Source: Clostridia bacterium
GTDB taxonomy: Bacteria > Bacillota > Clostridia > Christensenellales > Aristaeellaceae
Assembly: GCA_017550745.1 (NCBI GenBank)
Contig: JAFZOG010000140.1
Span: 1-60,928 of the forward strand
Length of the DNA: 60,928 nucleotides
Direction of reading: 5' to 3'
Part shown: piece by piece, positions 52,422 through 60,928 of the stretch
Numbering within the stretch: position 1 is the first letter of the stretch
Layout of the letters: each line of letters opens with the position of its first letter
Position numbers and translations under genes: made by a program
Notes under the pieces: model-generated
The model's database searches: none
Told to the model about the DNA's origin: nothing
Seen by the model: the letters and a program-made list of their open reading frames with translations, nothing else

Positions 52422-52458
52422 CGGGATGCCCCCTTTCATTCAGTCCTGCTCCAAACAG

Positions 52459-54816
52459 TCATTTCAGTTCCACCACGGTGACGCCTTCCTCGCCTTCGCC
52501 GTATTTGCCGCGGCGGAAAGATTTCACATGGGGATAGGTTTTCAGATGCTTCTGGATGCCCTCCCGCAGGATGCCGGTGCCTTTGCCGTGAACGATGGTC
52601 ACCTCATGGAGCCCGGCCAGCGTCGCTTCGTCCAGGTACTGCTCCACCTCTTCGATGGCCTCGTCCAGCGCCATGCCCCGCACGTCGCAGGAGAGCGGCA
52701 CAGTACGGGTGGCGGAGCCGGTCTGCACAGATACGGAGGACACCTTTTTCTTTTGTTTTTCTTCCTTCACCAGGCGAAGCTGGCTCAGATGGGCTTTCAG
52801 CTTCATGATGCCTGCCTGCAGTTGCACCTCGCCCTTGGCATCCGGCAGGGAAAGAACGGTGCCTTTGGTGTTCAGGTGGGTGATTTCCACGATGTCGCCG
52901 ATCTTTAAGTCCTTGGGCGGTTCCGCAAAATTGCCGGTGGGGGTTTTGAGCCCTTCGGACAGGCTGTCGATGCCTTGCTCCAGTTTCTTGCGCAGGGCGT
53001 TCACCTCATGGTCAGGGGCGGAACCGGCCTTTTTCATTTTCTTTAAATCGTACAGGACGGATTCGGAATCCCGCCGCGCTTTTTCTATGATGCGGCGGGC
53101 TTCCTCCTTGGCTTTGCGGGTGGAGGCGTCGCGCTTTTCCTCCATATCCCTGTACAGCTTTTCCGCTTCGTTGCGCAGGCGTACGGTTTCAGCCCGGGCT
53201 TCCTCCGCGAGCTGCCGTTCCTTTTCCGCGATCTGGCGATGGTATTCGGCGTTGGCGATCACGTCTTCAAAGCGGATGGTATCATGGGACAAAAGATCCT
53301 TCGCCTCGTTGATCAGGTATTCCGGCAGGCCCAGGCGGCGGCTGATTTCAAAGGCGTTGGATTTGCCCGGCACGCCGATGGACAGGCGGTAGGTGGGCCG
53401 CAGGGTGGCCACGTCGAATTCCACGCTGGCGTTTTCCACGCCCACGGTGGAAAGGGCGTAAGCCTTCAATTCGCTGTAGTGGGTGGTGGCGGCGGTGCGG
53501 GTCTTGATTTTGAGCAGCGCGTTCAGGATCACCTGGGCCAGCGCCGCGCCTTCGGTGGGGTCGGTGCCGGCGCCCAGCTCATCGAAAAGCACCAGGTCCC
53601 GGGGCGTGACCTTGTTCATGATGGATACGATGTTGGTCATGTGGGAGGAGAAGGTGGACAGGCTTTGCTCGATGGACTGTTCATCGCCGATGTCCGCGTA
53701 TACTTCCTCAAAGGCGGAAAGCTCCGTGCCCAGCGCGCCGGGAATATGCAGGCCGCTCTGGGCCATGAGGGTCATCAGGCCCAGGGTCTTGAGCGTGACG
53801 GTCTTGCCGCCGGTATTGGGGCCGGTGATGATCAGGGAAGTGAATTCCTGCCCCAGCCAGAGGGAGCAGGGCACCACCGTATCCCGGGGGATCAGCGGAT
53901 GGCGCACACGAACCAGGTTAATGATCCCTTCTTCGTTCATCTTGGGCCGCACGCACTCCATTTCCCGGCTGAGCATACCCTTGGCAAATACAAAATCCAG
54001 GTGGGAGAGGATCGCCAGATTTTGGGAAATCAGGTCGCCGCTGTCGGCCACCTGCTGGGAGAAAGCGGACAGGATGCGTTCGATCTCGTCCCGCTCTTTC
54101 ATTTTCCATTCTTTCAGCTCATTGCCCATTTCCACAACGGCCATGGGTTCGATGAACAGCGTAGCCCCGGTGGCGGACTGGTCATGCACCAGGCCGGGCA
54201 CGTTGCCCCGGGCTTCTGCCTTGACCGGCAGCACATAGCGCCCGTTGCGGACGGTGACAATAGACTCCATCAGGTATTTGGCATAGCCGGGGCCGTGGGC
54301 CATGGCGTTGAGCTTTTCCCGGATGCGGTCGTTCACCTGGCGGATGTGGCGCCGGATGTCCAGCAGCGCGGGGGAGGCATGGTCGGATATTTCCTCCTCG
54401 CTGAGAATGGCCTCGGTAATGTCCGTTTCCAGCTGGCGCAGGGGCTGCAGGCGGGACGCGGCGGAGGTGATGATCGGGGTGTTTTCCTTATCGGTCACCA
54501 GCGCGCTTCTCGCGGCGCGGGCGGCCCGCAGCGTTTCCGCCACCAGCAGCAGCGACCGGGGATTCAGGGTGGAGCCCTTCTGCGCCAAAGAAACATACTC
54601 CGATACGTCCGCGAAAGCGATCAAGGGATTGCCGCCCACATAAGCCAGCGTGGCCACGGCTTCTTCCGTTTCGTCCAAAGCGCGGTTAATGTCCCTGAAA
54701 TCATCCAGGGGCACAAGCTCCCGGCACAGGGCTTTCCCGGAGTCCGACAGGGCGTACCCCGCCAGCATCTCCCGGATTTTCGTAAATTCCAGCACCCGCA
54801 AGGCGCGTTCGTTCAT
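52459..54816 (-). CDS. mutS2: Endonuclease MutS2
   Basis: The 785-residue protein lacks the mismatch-reading domains of MutS and has the ATPase core (Walker A GPNTGGKTVTLKTLG, DELGAGTDPTEG Walker B), a long coiled-coil clamp (about 515-620) and a C-terminal Smr nuclease domain (VHGKGTGILREGIQKHLKTY). MutS2 suppresses recombination, and in Bacillus also splits collided ribosomes. The ATG at 54816 follows AGGGGGATC and gives exactly the common family length. Confidence 0.97.
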   Translation of the reverse strand: MNERALRVLEFTKIREMLAGYALSDSGKALCRELVPLDDFRDINRALDETEEAVATLAYVGGNPLIAFADVSEYVSLAQKGSTLNPRSLLLVAETLRAARAARSALVTDKENTPIITSAASRLQPLRQLETDITEAILSEEEISDHASPALLDIRRHIRQVNDRIREKLNAMAHGPGYAKYLMESIVTVRNGRYVLPVKAEARGNVPGLVHDQSATGATLFIEPMAVVEMGNELKEWKMKERDEIERILSAFSQQVADSGDLISQNLAILSHLDFVFAKGMLSREMECVRPKMNEEGIINLVRVRHPLIPRDTVVPCSLWLGQEFTSLIITGPNTGGKTVTLKTLGLMTLMAQSGLHIPGALGTELSAFEEVYADIGDEQSIEQSLSTFSSHMTNIVSIMNKVTPRDLVLFDELGAGTDPTEGAALAQVILNALLKIKTRTAATTHYSELKAYALSTVGVENASVEFDVATLRPTYRLSIGVPGKSNAFEISRRLGLPEYLINEAKDLLSHDTIRFEDVIANAEYHRQIAEKERQLAEEARAETVRLRNEAEKLYRDMEEKRDASTRKAKEEARRIIEKARRDSESVLYDLKKMKKAGSAPDHEVNALRKKLEQGIDSLSEGLKTPTGNFAEPPKDLKIGDIVEITHLNTKGTVLSLPDAKGEVQLQAGIMKLKAHLSQLRLVKEEKQKKKVSSVSVQTGSATRTVPLSCDVRGMALDEAIEEVEQYLDEATLAGLHEVTIVHGKGTGILREGIQKHLKTYPHVKSFRRGKYGEGEEGVTVVELK

Positions 54817-54874
54817 AATGATCCCCCTAACTGAATCGGTGATTGGCAGCGGCAGCGCCGCCATATTTCCGGAA

Positions 54875-57223
54875 TCAAATCACACCGTCCAAAAACCTTC
54901 CCGCCGTACCGCGGACGGTGAGCGCGGAAGGCGCTTCTCCGCGCAGGAGGGCGGCGTAATGGGCTGTGACGCGGAGCCTGGCTTCCGCTGTTTCGTCTGT
55001 AAAGCAAAGCAGCCAGGAAAGGGGCGGCAGCCCTTTGAGCAGCCCGGACAGATGCAGAGGCCTGTCCGCCATCAGCTCAATCTGGCAGCCTTCCGGCAGC
55101 CGCAGGGGAAACAGCGGATAGTCCGCTTTCATGCGGTCCGTGAGCGCTGTGCCCATGGCGCCTTTTCCCTGAGCGCATAAGTTACATTGTTTCCGGCCGG
55201 TTTTTAAGCCCAGCTTCGTGCGAACCGGGCAATGGTTCAGCAGCATCAGGCGTGTCCTGCCGTATACGGGCAGGATCAGCTCGCAGATATCCAAAGGCAG
55301 ATCCAGGATATCCCGTTTGGACAGCTCCCGGCTCAGGGTCACGCTGCCGCATCCCAGATAGGAAATCATTCGGATCGCTTCCCCGTTCATGACCGGGATG
55401 CCCTCGCCGGCCAGATCGCCTTGCCGAAAAGCCCGCAGCTGCCCCGGGCTGGACAGGCAGACGGGGATATTCCTTTCCTCGGCCAGCGCTTTCAGGGTTT
55501 GCAGCGTTTTTTCCGAAAGCTGGCCAGGCAGGCAGAGCCGCGTGTTTTCCGGCCATTTTTGCAGTAGTGGAAGCAGGCGCTCCTGCCTAAAATCCTGCGG
55601 CAGGAATAGGATCTCCTCCGCGCCGGCATTGAGCAAAGCGGGGATTTCGCTGAGCTCCTGGGTTTTCACAATCAAACGCGGGGATGGAAGGACGCCGGTT
55701 TTCCTTTCAAAGCGCACCTCGGGCAATGCCGGACGGGGCTGGGCCGCAATGCGGGCTGCCGCCAGTTTTTCCAGCGCTTCCCGGCGCAGGGCGTTCAGCG
55801 CTGACGCGGGTACGAAAGCGCCTGCGGTTCTGACCGTTGCATTCCGCAGCACAAACGGCGTGCCGCCGGTTTTTTCCAAAGACCGGCGGGCCGCAGCATC
55901 ATCCAGCGCTTTGCTCTGCGCGGCCTGGACAGCTTCGCCCTCCGCCGTGACAGTGCTTTCCCCATCCGTTGTCTGCAAAGAAAGGGGGACGCCGGGATAG
56001 GCGTTGAGCAGCGCGTCAAAAGGAATGGGGTTCGCTTCGTATTCTGCTTCCCCTTCATAGGTCTTTCTTGCCGCGCTGAGCTGGCTTTCATCTTCCGTGC
56101 GGCGCACTTCCTCGCCCGGGTTTGTTTTTTCCCGCAGCCGCAGGGCAGCTGTTCCGCCCGCCGGAACCTCCGGTCCGGAATAGCGGATATCCTGTGCGCC
56201 AATTTCCAGCCCGTCCCCGTTATGGAGGGGGCGAAGCAGCGGCACGTCGCAAAGCAAAGCGCTGCCCTTCCGGTATACTTTGACGACCTTTCCCATGGAA
56301 ACACCGATCGGTGTGACCCGGTCCGGGTCGATGATGGCGGCATCCCGCTCCTGCGAAGGGTAGCCCCGGGTGAATCCGCCTCTGGAAAAAATCTGGGTCA
56401 GGCGTTCTTTTTCCTGCTTTGGCGCGGGGGAGAAGCGTCCGTCCAGAACAGCGTCCAGGGCGTCCCGATAGGCCCGCGTGACCACCGCCACGTATTCCGG
56501 GCGCTTCAGGCGGCCTTCGATCTTGAAGGAAAAAACCCCCGCTTCGGCCATGGCGTCCAGCTCGTCCCGGGCGCACAAATCCCTGGGGGAGAGCCACGCG
56601 CCGTTTTGACCTTGGAAAGAATAGGGGAGGCGGCAGGGCTGGGCGCAGCGCCCCCGGTTGCCGCTGCGGCCCCCGATCATGGAGGAAAAAAGGCATTCCC
56701 CCGAGCAGGAAACGCACAGCGCGCCATGGCAGAACGCTTCGATTTCCAGCCCGATGTCCGATGCTTTGCGGATTTCCTCCAGGCTGCATTCCCGCGCCAT
56801 GACAGCCCGCCGAACACCGAGGGTTTTTAACAGCTTTACCCCGGAAGCGTTATGCAGCGCCATTTGCGTGCTGGCATGCACGGGCAGGCCGGGAAATTCC
56901 TCCCGGCAGATTTTCAGCACGCCCAGATCCTGCACCAGCACCGCGTCCGCCCCCAGATGCAGCAACAAGGAAAGGGTTTGTCGGACGCCGTCCAGCTCCC
57001 TTTCCTTGACGAGGATGTTCACGGTCACATATACGCTTTTACGCCGGAGATGGCAATAATCCAGCGCATCCTTTAGCATTCGGTCGTCAAACCCCGCGCC
57101 GGCCCGCGCCCCGAAGGACGAGGCGCCCAGATACACCGCGTCCGCACCGTTGGCGACAGCGGCTTTCAGCGCTTCCATACTTCCGGCAGGGGAAAGCAGT
57201 TCAAGCCGTCGGTTCATTGACAT
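54875..57223 (-). CDS. U32-family peptidase / RlhA-like protein with DUF3656 region
   Basis: A 782-residue protein. The U32 domain (about 5-280) has RLELLSPAGSMEALKAAVAN, FCHGALCVSCSGECLFSSM and GRSGNRGRCAQPCRLPY, whose Cys residues are thought to hold an iron-sulfur cluster. A middle DUF3656-like region (about 370-520) follows, then a second U32-related segment with LNHCPVRTKLG and CNLCAQGKGAM. Relatives hydroxylate rRNA (RlhA in E. coli) rather than act as proteases, so the name is historical. The gene overlaps zapA by 23 bp. Confidence 0.92.
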   Translation of the reverse strand: MSMNRRLELLSPAGSMEALKAAVANGADAVYLGASSFGARAGAGFDDRMLKDALDYCHLRRKSVYVTVNILVKERELDGVRQTLSLLLHLGADAVLVQDLGVLKICREEFPGLPVHASTQMALHNASGVKLLKTLGVRRAVMARECSLEEIRKASDIGLEIEAFCHGALCVSCSGECLFSSMIGGRSGNRGRCAQPCRLPYSFQGQNGAWLSPRDLCARDELDAMAEAGVFSFKIEGRLKRPEYVAVVTRAYRDALDAVLDGRFSPAPKQEKERLTQIFSRGGFTRGYPSQERDAAIIDPDRVTPIGVSMGKVVKVYRKGSALLCDVPLLRPLHNGDGLEIGAQDIRYSGPEVPAGGTAALRLREKTNPGEEVRRTEDESQLSAARKTYEGEAEYEANPIPFDALLNAYPGVPLSLQTTDGESTVTAEGEAVQAAQSKALDDAAARRSLEKTGGTPFVLRNATVRTAGAFVPASALNALRREALEKLAAARIAAQPRPALPEVRFERKTGVLPSPRLIVKTQELSEIPALLNAGAEEILFLPQDFRQERLLPLLQKWPENTRLCLPGQLSEKTLQTLKALAEERNIPVCLSSPGQLRAFRQGDLAGEGIPVMNGEAIRMISYLGCGSVTLSRELSKRDILDLPLDICELILPVYGRTRLMLLNHCPVRTKLGLKTGRKQCNLCAQGKGAMGTALTDRMKADYPLFPLRLPEGCQIELMADRPLHLSGLLKGLPPLSWLLCFTDETAEARLRVTAHYAALLRGEAPSALTVRGTAGRFLDGVI

Positions 57224-57512
57224 GGTATTTTTCCTGTTTTTGCTGTTTCAAAGCCTGCCGGGTTTCCAACAGCTCTCTGCGCAGCCTGGTATTGTCGTCC
57301 TGGGCGGTGATCAGCTCATCCGCCAGGGAGAGCGCGGTAATGACCACCGCGGTTTCCCGGCTCACAAAACCGGAGGAAGCGGCTTCGGCGATTTTTCTGT
57401 CCACATACACGCCCATCCGGCGCACGTGCTCCGGCGCGTCGGCGCTGGTGATGGTATAGTCCTTCCCCGCGACGCGGAGGGTGTAGGAACGGTCACGTTT
57501 TGGCGGCATCAT
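57201..57512 (-). CDS. zapA: Cell division protein ZapA
   Basis: A 103-residue FtsZ-bundling protein. The N-terminal DRSYTLRVAGKDYTITSADA domain and the conserved VITALSLADELITA region are followed by a coiled-coil tail. Position between the cyclophilin and the U32 gene is common in Clostridia. It overlaps the ppi stop by 4 bp. Confidence 0.93.
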   Translation of the reverse strand: MMPPKRDRSYTLRVAGKDYTITSADAPEHVRRMGVYVDRKIAEAASSGFVSRETAVVITALSLADELITAQDDNTRLRRELLETRQALKQQKQEKYHVNEPTA

Positions 57513-58033
57513 AACTGAATAAAGGGATAATAGTTGCCCTGGGTATCCACGCGGATAGAAGCGATGCGCTGAGGCTCCAGGGGCTTATCCATGGCGTCCC
57601 GGGGCACGCTGACGATTTGATCGGCATATTCCATGCCCTCAAGCACCTTGCCGAAGGCGGCGTAAGCCCCGTCCAGGTGGGGGGAATTGCTGGTCATGAT
57701 AAAGAACTGGCTGCCGGCGGAATCGGGATGCATCGCCCGGGCCATGCTCAGCACGCCGTAGGTGTGCTTCAGGGGATTGCTGACGCCGTTCTGGCTAAAT
57801 TCGCCCTTGATGGAATAGCCGGGCCCGCCGGTACCGGTACCCTTGGGGCAGCCGCCCTGGATCATGAAGCCTGGAATCACACGATGGAAAGTCAGCCCGT
57901 CATAAAACCCGCTGTTCGCGAGGGAAGTAAAATTTCCCACAGATTGAGGCGCGTATTCGGGGTATAATTCACCCTTCATTACGCCGCCGTTTTCCAGCTG
58001 AATCACGAAAGTGGGATGAAAGATTTCACTCAT
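57509..58033 (-). CDS. Peptidyl-prolyl cis-trans isomerase (cyclophilin type)
   Basis: A 174-residue cytoplasmic cyclophilin. The active-site region FHRVIPGFMIQGGCPKGTGT and the GVLSMARAMHPDSAGSQFFI, HLDGAYAAFGKV motifs are intact. The ATG at 58033 is chosen for its GGAGGATG site; another ATG 9 bp upstream overlaps that site. It is first in the nine-gene operon down to 47220. Confidence 0.95.
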   Translation of the reverse strand: MSEIFHPTFVIQLENGGVMKGELYPEYAPQSVGNFTSLANSGFYDGLTFHRVIPGFMIQGGCPKGTGTGGPGYSIKGEFSQNGVSNPLKHTYGVLSMARAMHPDSAGSQFFIMTSNSPHLDGAYAAFGKVLEGMEYADQIVSVPRDAMDKPLEPQRIASIRVDTQGNYYPFIQL

Positions 58034-58094
58034 GGTTATCATCCTCCAAAAACTCGTTTGATTTTACACTGATAGGAAATGGCCCCATTGATAT

Positions 58095-58127
58095 AATATA
58101 CCGCCATTTGGCGGATTTGTCAAATCC
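58095..58127 (-). promoter_or_regulatory. Promoter of the nine-gene operon with two nested perfect palindromes
   Basis: Minus strand TTGACA (58123-58118), 17-bp spacer, TATATT (58100-58095). The spacer contains the 14-bp palindrome CCGCCA-N2-TGGCGG (58101-58114), and the -35 box lies inside the 15-bp palindrome GGATTTG-N-CAAATCC (58113-58127). Both are perfect and touch each other, so one or two regulators may bind here. Confidence 0.65.
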
Positions 58128-58302
58128 GGTGAACCATATGCCTGCTGCCCGCTGCCCCGTGGGCTGTTTTTGTTGGCGTATACTTTCCATCCGCCTCGGC
58201 CGGCACCCGCTTTGCCCGCCGTGCCGCCCGTCCGATGGCCCCGGGCGTCATTGGTATGCGTCAAGTATAGCATAAAAAACCGGATTTGAAAACAGCTTGC
58301 AG

Positions 58303-58336
58303 CAAAACAGCCGCCTGCGCAACGGACAGGCGGCTG
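58303..58336 (-). terminator. Rho-independent terminator after the CD1247-like gene
   Basis: Perfect 10-bp stem CAGCCGCCTG/CAGGCGGCTG with a 9-nt loop, followed on the minus strand by TTTTG. Confidence 0.82.
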
Positions 58337-58352
58337 ATTGGCATGGAAGGGA

Positions 58353-58775
58353 TTATTCCTCGTCGTCCTCATCCGGCGTTTCGGGGAAGAGGGGCTGGTG
58401 GCAGTTGGGGCAGAGGTAATCCTCGTCGAAGTCGAAAGAATCAACTTCAAAGGTCATTTCCTCGCCGCAGTGAGGGCAGGTGTATTCCACCAGGTTGTCG
58501 TCTTCGTTTTCTTCCTTGCCCTCGCCATCCGTTAAGTCTTCGTCGTCTTCGTCATTAAGAACGACGTCTTCCAATTCGCTCAGGTCGTTGTCGATGGCTT
58601 CCACATAGGAGCTCAGATCGTCCTGATCCTCTCGGATGGATTCCAGCTCTTTCGTAACGTCGGAAAGCAGCTCCAGGATTTTTTCGATCAGCTTGCCTTC
58701 GTTCTTTTCCGTGTCCAGCTTCAGGCCTTCCGCCAAACCCTTGATGTAAGATACCCGGTCGCTCAGATTGCTCAT
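58353..58775 (-). CDS. CD1247-type protein with acidic linker and C-terminal zinc ribbon
   Basis: A 140-residue protein. The N-terminal helical domain (RVSYIKGLAEGLKLDTEKNE, then a coiled coil to about residue 70) is the conserved CD1247 N-terminal domain of Clostridia. A very acidic linker leads to a four-Cys zinc ribbon (CPHCGEE and CPNCHQP). Function is unknown, though interaction with nucleic acid or a protein machine is plausible. AAAAGGAGG precedes the ATG. Confidence 0.85.
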   Translation of the reverse strand: MSNLSDRVSYIKGLAEGLKLDTEKNEGKLIEKILELLSDVTKELESIREDQDDLSSYVEAIDNDLSELEDVVLNDEDDEDLTDGEGKEENEDDNLVEYTCPHCGEEMTFEVDSFDFDEDYLCPNCHQPLFPETPDEDDEE

Positions 58776-58871
58776 GCGAACCTCCTTTTCATTTCCAGCA
58801 GCATCGCTGGTTTCTGATTGATATTAAGTGCCGCGGCAATGGGTTGGAATAACATCAATGCGTATCGTGAT

Positions 58872-60350
58872 TTATCGGTGATGGTCGTCCTCCACCCAGA
58901 CAATATCATGATCGTCCCACTGTGCTCCGTGCCCGTTTCCGTACCAATCGTCCTGCTCATAGAGCTGCGGCAAGGACGTAGGCGCTGGCGGAGTTGTCGT
59001 AACAAGATTTGCGGGAATATAACCGGTTTTATCACCACATGTGACGTAATACCATATTCTGCCATCCGCTCCGTGCACTTGCCCTAAAACAGTCATCTTT
59101 GTGCCTTGCTGTAAAACTATGATTTTGCTCGACTCAAAGGATGGCGCAGACCAAAGCGTAGCGGTAAAGCTCTGAACATACACATCGAATGTGGTATTGA
59201 TTACCGCAGTGACATTCGGAGTCGGGCTTGCAGTTACGGTATTATTGGTATATTGCGGCATAAAGAAATTTGATGTTCCGAGCCATCCTTGATAATAGCT
59301 TACATCGTCCGCTTTGACAAATCCAATAATATCTTGTCCATTCGACCCTTTGAACCGAACCTGGAACCACTTGACGCCGCTGCTGTCCATTGCTTCTCCA
59401 ATGACGATCAACGGATTATTGATATCTATCCGATACAGAATATAACCTCTATTCGTAATCAACTGGGTATAGATAACAACAGAGATGCCGTTTCTGGGCA
59501 GAACAAGGAGCCTTCTGCCGCGGGGGAAAGGATAAATCCTCGTAATGCTTACTCTGTTCTTTGTGTTTCCGCTGTTTTCTCCCGCCCAAATCATATAGCT
59601 GTCATCGACTGTTTTAACGTATTCTTTTTCTTTGTTGGCCACTTTTGTTTGTTCGTATGCCTGGTTTAATGCGGTAATGACGGCATTGGCAGTAACAGTT
59701 GCTCCAGTGTATCCGTCAATATCATCCAAAGACAGGGGCGGAGTTTTGCCTACCAGCAGATTCACGTAATGTTCATGTTTTAAAATGACACCGCGCTCCT
59801 CATCGAAGTCTTCATTCTCTCCAATTCTGACCCACTCAATTTGGCCGTTGGCTGAAAAAGAAACCTCAACGCCGACGTAGCTCTGAAAACCGTATACTTT
59901 TGTGCTGTAGACATTTTTCGGCCTGGAAGAAGATTTTACTACATTGACATAGCGTGTGCCAATTTTCAGCCCGTTTGTCGTGATGGAATTCACATCTTTT
60001 TGGGTAGTCAGTTTACAGTTGAAAGCATACTCGCCTTCAGGCGCGTCCGGCAGGACCCTGAATGTAACGTCAAGCGGATATCCGATTTGCAGGCCGGTAG
60101 AATCAATGAATCCTACGTCATCGTCATTTTGGACAACGTCGGACGGTATCAGTTCAAACACATCGTGGTCATAGTCCAGTTTTCCGAAAGCGGTTGCGAC
60201 ATAATTGGGATTGGAAGATACAGATAATGTCAATTCAAACGTATCCCCGGGACTTACCACAGTGATTGTGTCATCATAAGCTGCGGCGCTCGAAGGAATA
60301 AGCAGCAAAAGGCCAAGCAGAAGAACAAGGAAGCCGATATTTTTCTTCAT
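58872..60350 (-). CDS. Secreted multidomain protein: cohesin-like, FMN-binding-like and two SH3 regions
   Basis: A 492-residue protein with a signal peptide (MKKNIGFLVLLLGLLLLIPS). Residues about 27-138 look like a cohesin-type beta sandwich (VSPGDTFELTLSVSSNP, FGKLDYDHDVFELIPS). Residues about 148-235 fit an FMN-binding domain: GVEVSFSANGQIEWVRI and DGYTGATVTANAVITALNQA, where Thr218 is at the usual site of covalent flavin attachment in the S/T-G-A-T motif. SH3-like regions are at about 280-350 and 385-450, then a tail rich in Asp, His and Trp. The gene is clearly AT-richer than neighbours. AAGGAG precedes the start. Extracellular electron transfer or cell-surface sensing is possible, but unproven. 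Confidence 0.78.
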   Translation of the reverse strand: MKKNIGFLVLLLGLLLLIPSSAAAYDDTITVVSPGDTFELTLSVSSNPNYVATAFGKLDYDHDVFELIPSDVVQNDDDVGFIDSTGLQIGYPLDVTFRVLPDAPEGEYAFNCKLTTQKDVNSITTNGLKIGTRYVNVVKSSSRPKNVYSTKVYGFQSYVGVEVSFSANGQIEWVRIGENEDFDEERGVILKHEHYVNLLVGKTPPLSLDDIDGYTGATVTANAVITALNQAYEQTKVANKEKEYVKTVDDSYMIWAGENSGNTKNRVSITRIYPFPRGRRLLVLPRNGISVVIYTQLITNRGYILYRIDINNPLIVIGEAMDSSGVKWFQVRFKGSNGQDIIGFVKADDVSYYQGWLGTSNFFMPQYTNNTVTASPTPNVTAVINTTFDVYVQSFTATLWSAPSFESSKIIVLQQGTKMTVLGQVHGADGRIWYYVTCGDKTGYIPANLVTTTPPAPTSLPQLYEQDDWYGNGHGAQWDDHDIVWVEDDHHR

Positions 60351-60382
60351 CTTCTTTTCTCCTTATTTTATTCTCCGGTCTC

Positions 60383-60438
60383 GAAAAACTAAGCTGGGAG
60401 AAACCCTTCTTTGGCCGCCAAAGAAAGATTTCTCCCAG
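60383..60438 (-). terminator. Rho-independent terminator of efp
   Basis: On the minus strand a ~21-bp stem with one mismatched run (CTGGGAGAAA...TTTCTCCCAG, with TTTGG/CCAAA at the loop) is followed by TTAGTTTTT. Confidence 0.85.
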
Positions 60439-60459
60439 AATACTCCCTCTTCTTTAATG

Positions 60460-60928
60460 TTACGCGCGGGAGAGATATTCACCCGTACGGGTGTCGATCT
60501 TGATCACGTCGCCGATATTGATGAACAGGGGCACCTGGATTTCCAGGCCGGTTTCGGTGGTGGCGGGCTTAAAGTTGTTGGTGGCGGTGTCGCCCTTGAA
60601 GCCGGGTTCGGTCTTGGTGATTTCCAGCTCCACAAAGTTGGGCGCTTCCACGGAGAAGGCCTGGCCTTTGAAGTAGCGGATGGTCACGTTCATGTTTTCC
60701 TTGACGTACTGAATGGCGTCTTCCACGGCGTCCTTGCCCAGAGGCATCTGCTCGAAGGTTTCGGGATCCATGAAGTAATACAGGTCGCCGTCATTGTACA
60801 GGTACTGCATTTCCTTGGTTTCGATGATGGCCCGGGGCATTTTGTCGGTGGGGTTGAAGGTGCGTTCCACCACGGCGCCGGTCATGACGTTCTTGATCTT
60901 GGTGCGCACGAAGGCCGCGCCCTTGCCG
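60460..60928 (-). CDS. efp: Elongation factor P, 5' end outside the window
   Basis: Helps ribosomes through polyproline stretches. The visible part begins within [20 protein letters not shown], the conserved lysine-loop region that carries the modifiable Lys or Arg, and continues through the second OB domain ([20 protein letters not shown]) and third domain to the end ([12 protein letters not shown]). About 30 N-terminal residues lie beyond the right edge. The in-frame Met near 60909 is internal and is not the start. Confidence 0.96.
   Translation of the reverse strand, partial: GKGAAFVRTKIKNVMTGAVVERTFNPTDKMPRAIIETKEMQYLYNDGDLYYFMDPETFEQMPLGKDAVEDAIQYVKENMNVTIRYFKGQAFSVEAPNFVELEITKTEPGFKGDTATNNFKPATTETGLEIQVPLFINIGDVIKIDTRTGEYLSRA

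Larger units (their letters stand above)
58034..58352. other. 319-bp intergenic region: operon promoter with palindromes, GC-rich leader and a terminator
   Basis: The promoter of the ppi operon is at 58095-58123. The middle (58140-58260) is GC-rich and on the minus strand could form a leader if transcription also starts near 58265, where TATACT follows TTTTCA at 17 bp (weak). The terminator of the next gene is at 58303-58336. A 128-codon minus frame across it is not supported as coding. Confidence 0.55.

Noticed and set aside
53239-54834. A 531-codon plus-strand frame opposite mutS2
   Set aside because: Shadow of mutS2, whose ATPase and Smr motifs are clear.
58064-58450. A 128-codon minus-strand frame crossing the ppi promoter region
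   Set aside because: It runs across a strong terminator, overlaps the CD1247-like gene in another frame and has no ribosome binding site or domain.

Overview
The window looks like chromosome from a GC-rich, spore-forming member of the Clostridia. Support comes from a YhcN/YlaJ-type spore lipoprotein, a CD1247-type zinc-ribbon protein, AddB in place of RecB, a bacterial type A RNase P RNA, strong AGGAGG ribosome binding sites with frequent TTG/GTG starts, and LplB/LplC/LplA-type sugar transport. A gut or rumen plant-polysaccharide degrader (Christensenellales-like) fits the glycoside hydrolase 43, the rhamnogalacturonan lyase and the LacI regulator, but that lineage guess is inference. Almost all genes are on the minus strand. 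The plus strand carries one hypothetical gene (15956), a STAS gene pair (28716-29632), rnpB (30497) and guaB (31782).

Layout. 124-8935 is a carbohydrate locus read right to left: LacI regulator, secreted protein with three ~150-residue repeats, LplB-like permease with an unusual N-terminal membrane extension, LplC-like permease, solute-binding protein and a GH43 enzyme. One clear LacI-type operator sits on the predicted start site of the lacI promoter. A 168-bp terminal-inverted-repeat element lies between the repeat protein and the permeases. 9019-15842 is a likely operon starting with surE (TTG start): flavoprotein, DUF3784 protein, exonuclease, nucleoside kinase, a membrane-anchored unknown, the YhcN-like lipoprotein (ribosome binding site in a predicted hairpin) and a membrane unknown. 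15956-23022 holds small unknowns, a long-form PRPP synthetase, an SDR, a MIF-like protein, a GC-rich multi-hairpin intergenic region and a PL11 rhamnogalacturonan lyase. 23184-28470 is recG-addB. 28716-33242 holds the STAS pair, an SH3 protein, rnpB, lexA with a candidate operator inside its promoter, and guaB.

33385-38484 is a 5'-nucleotidase-C-domain secreted protein, MoxR ATPase, a DUF58/DUF4129-like membrane protein, a binding-protein-like lipoprotein and an acyl-ACP thioesterase, nearly all overlapping or tightly spaced. 38664-45381 is one operon: MrfA/YprA helicase, aldehyde dehydrogenase, SpoU-type rRNA methylase, TIGR01440 protein and mnmG. 45576-46844 is a secreted SH3/peptidoglycan-binding protein with an uncharacterised C-terminal domain. 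47220-58033 is a nine-gene housekeeping operon (cyclophilin, zapA, U32 peptidase, mutS2, two-component system, ispE, aldo/keto reductase, dus) whose promoter contains two nested perfect palindromes. The right edge holds the CD1247-like protein, an AT-richer secreted protein with cohesin-like, FMN-binding and SH3 regions, and the 3' part of efp.

No tRNA, CRISPR array, transposase, prophage gene or riboswitch was recognised. I found no convincing new defence or mobile system. The best leads are the repeat protein locus, the permease extension, the DUF58/DUF4129 protein, the two multi-domain secreted proteins and several regulatory palindromes or hairpins. All function calls are from reading the sequence, without database searches.
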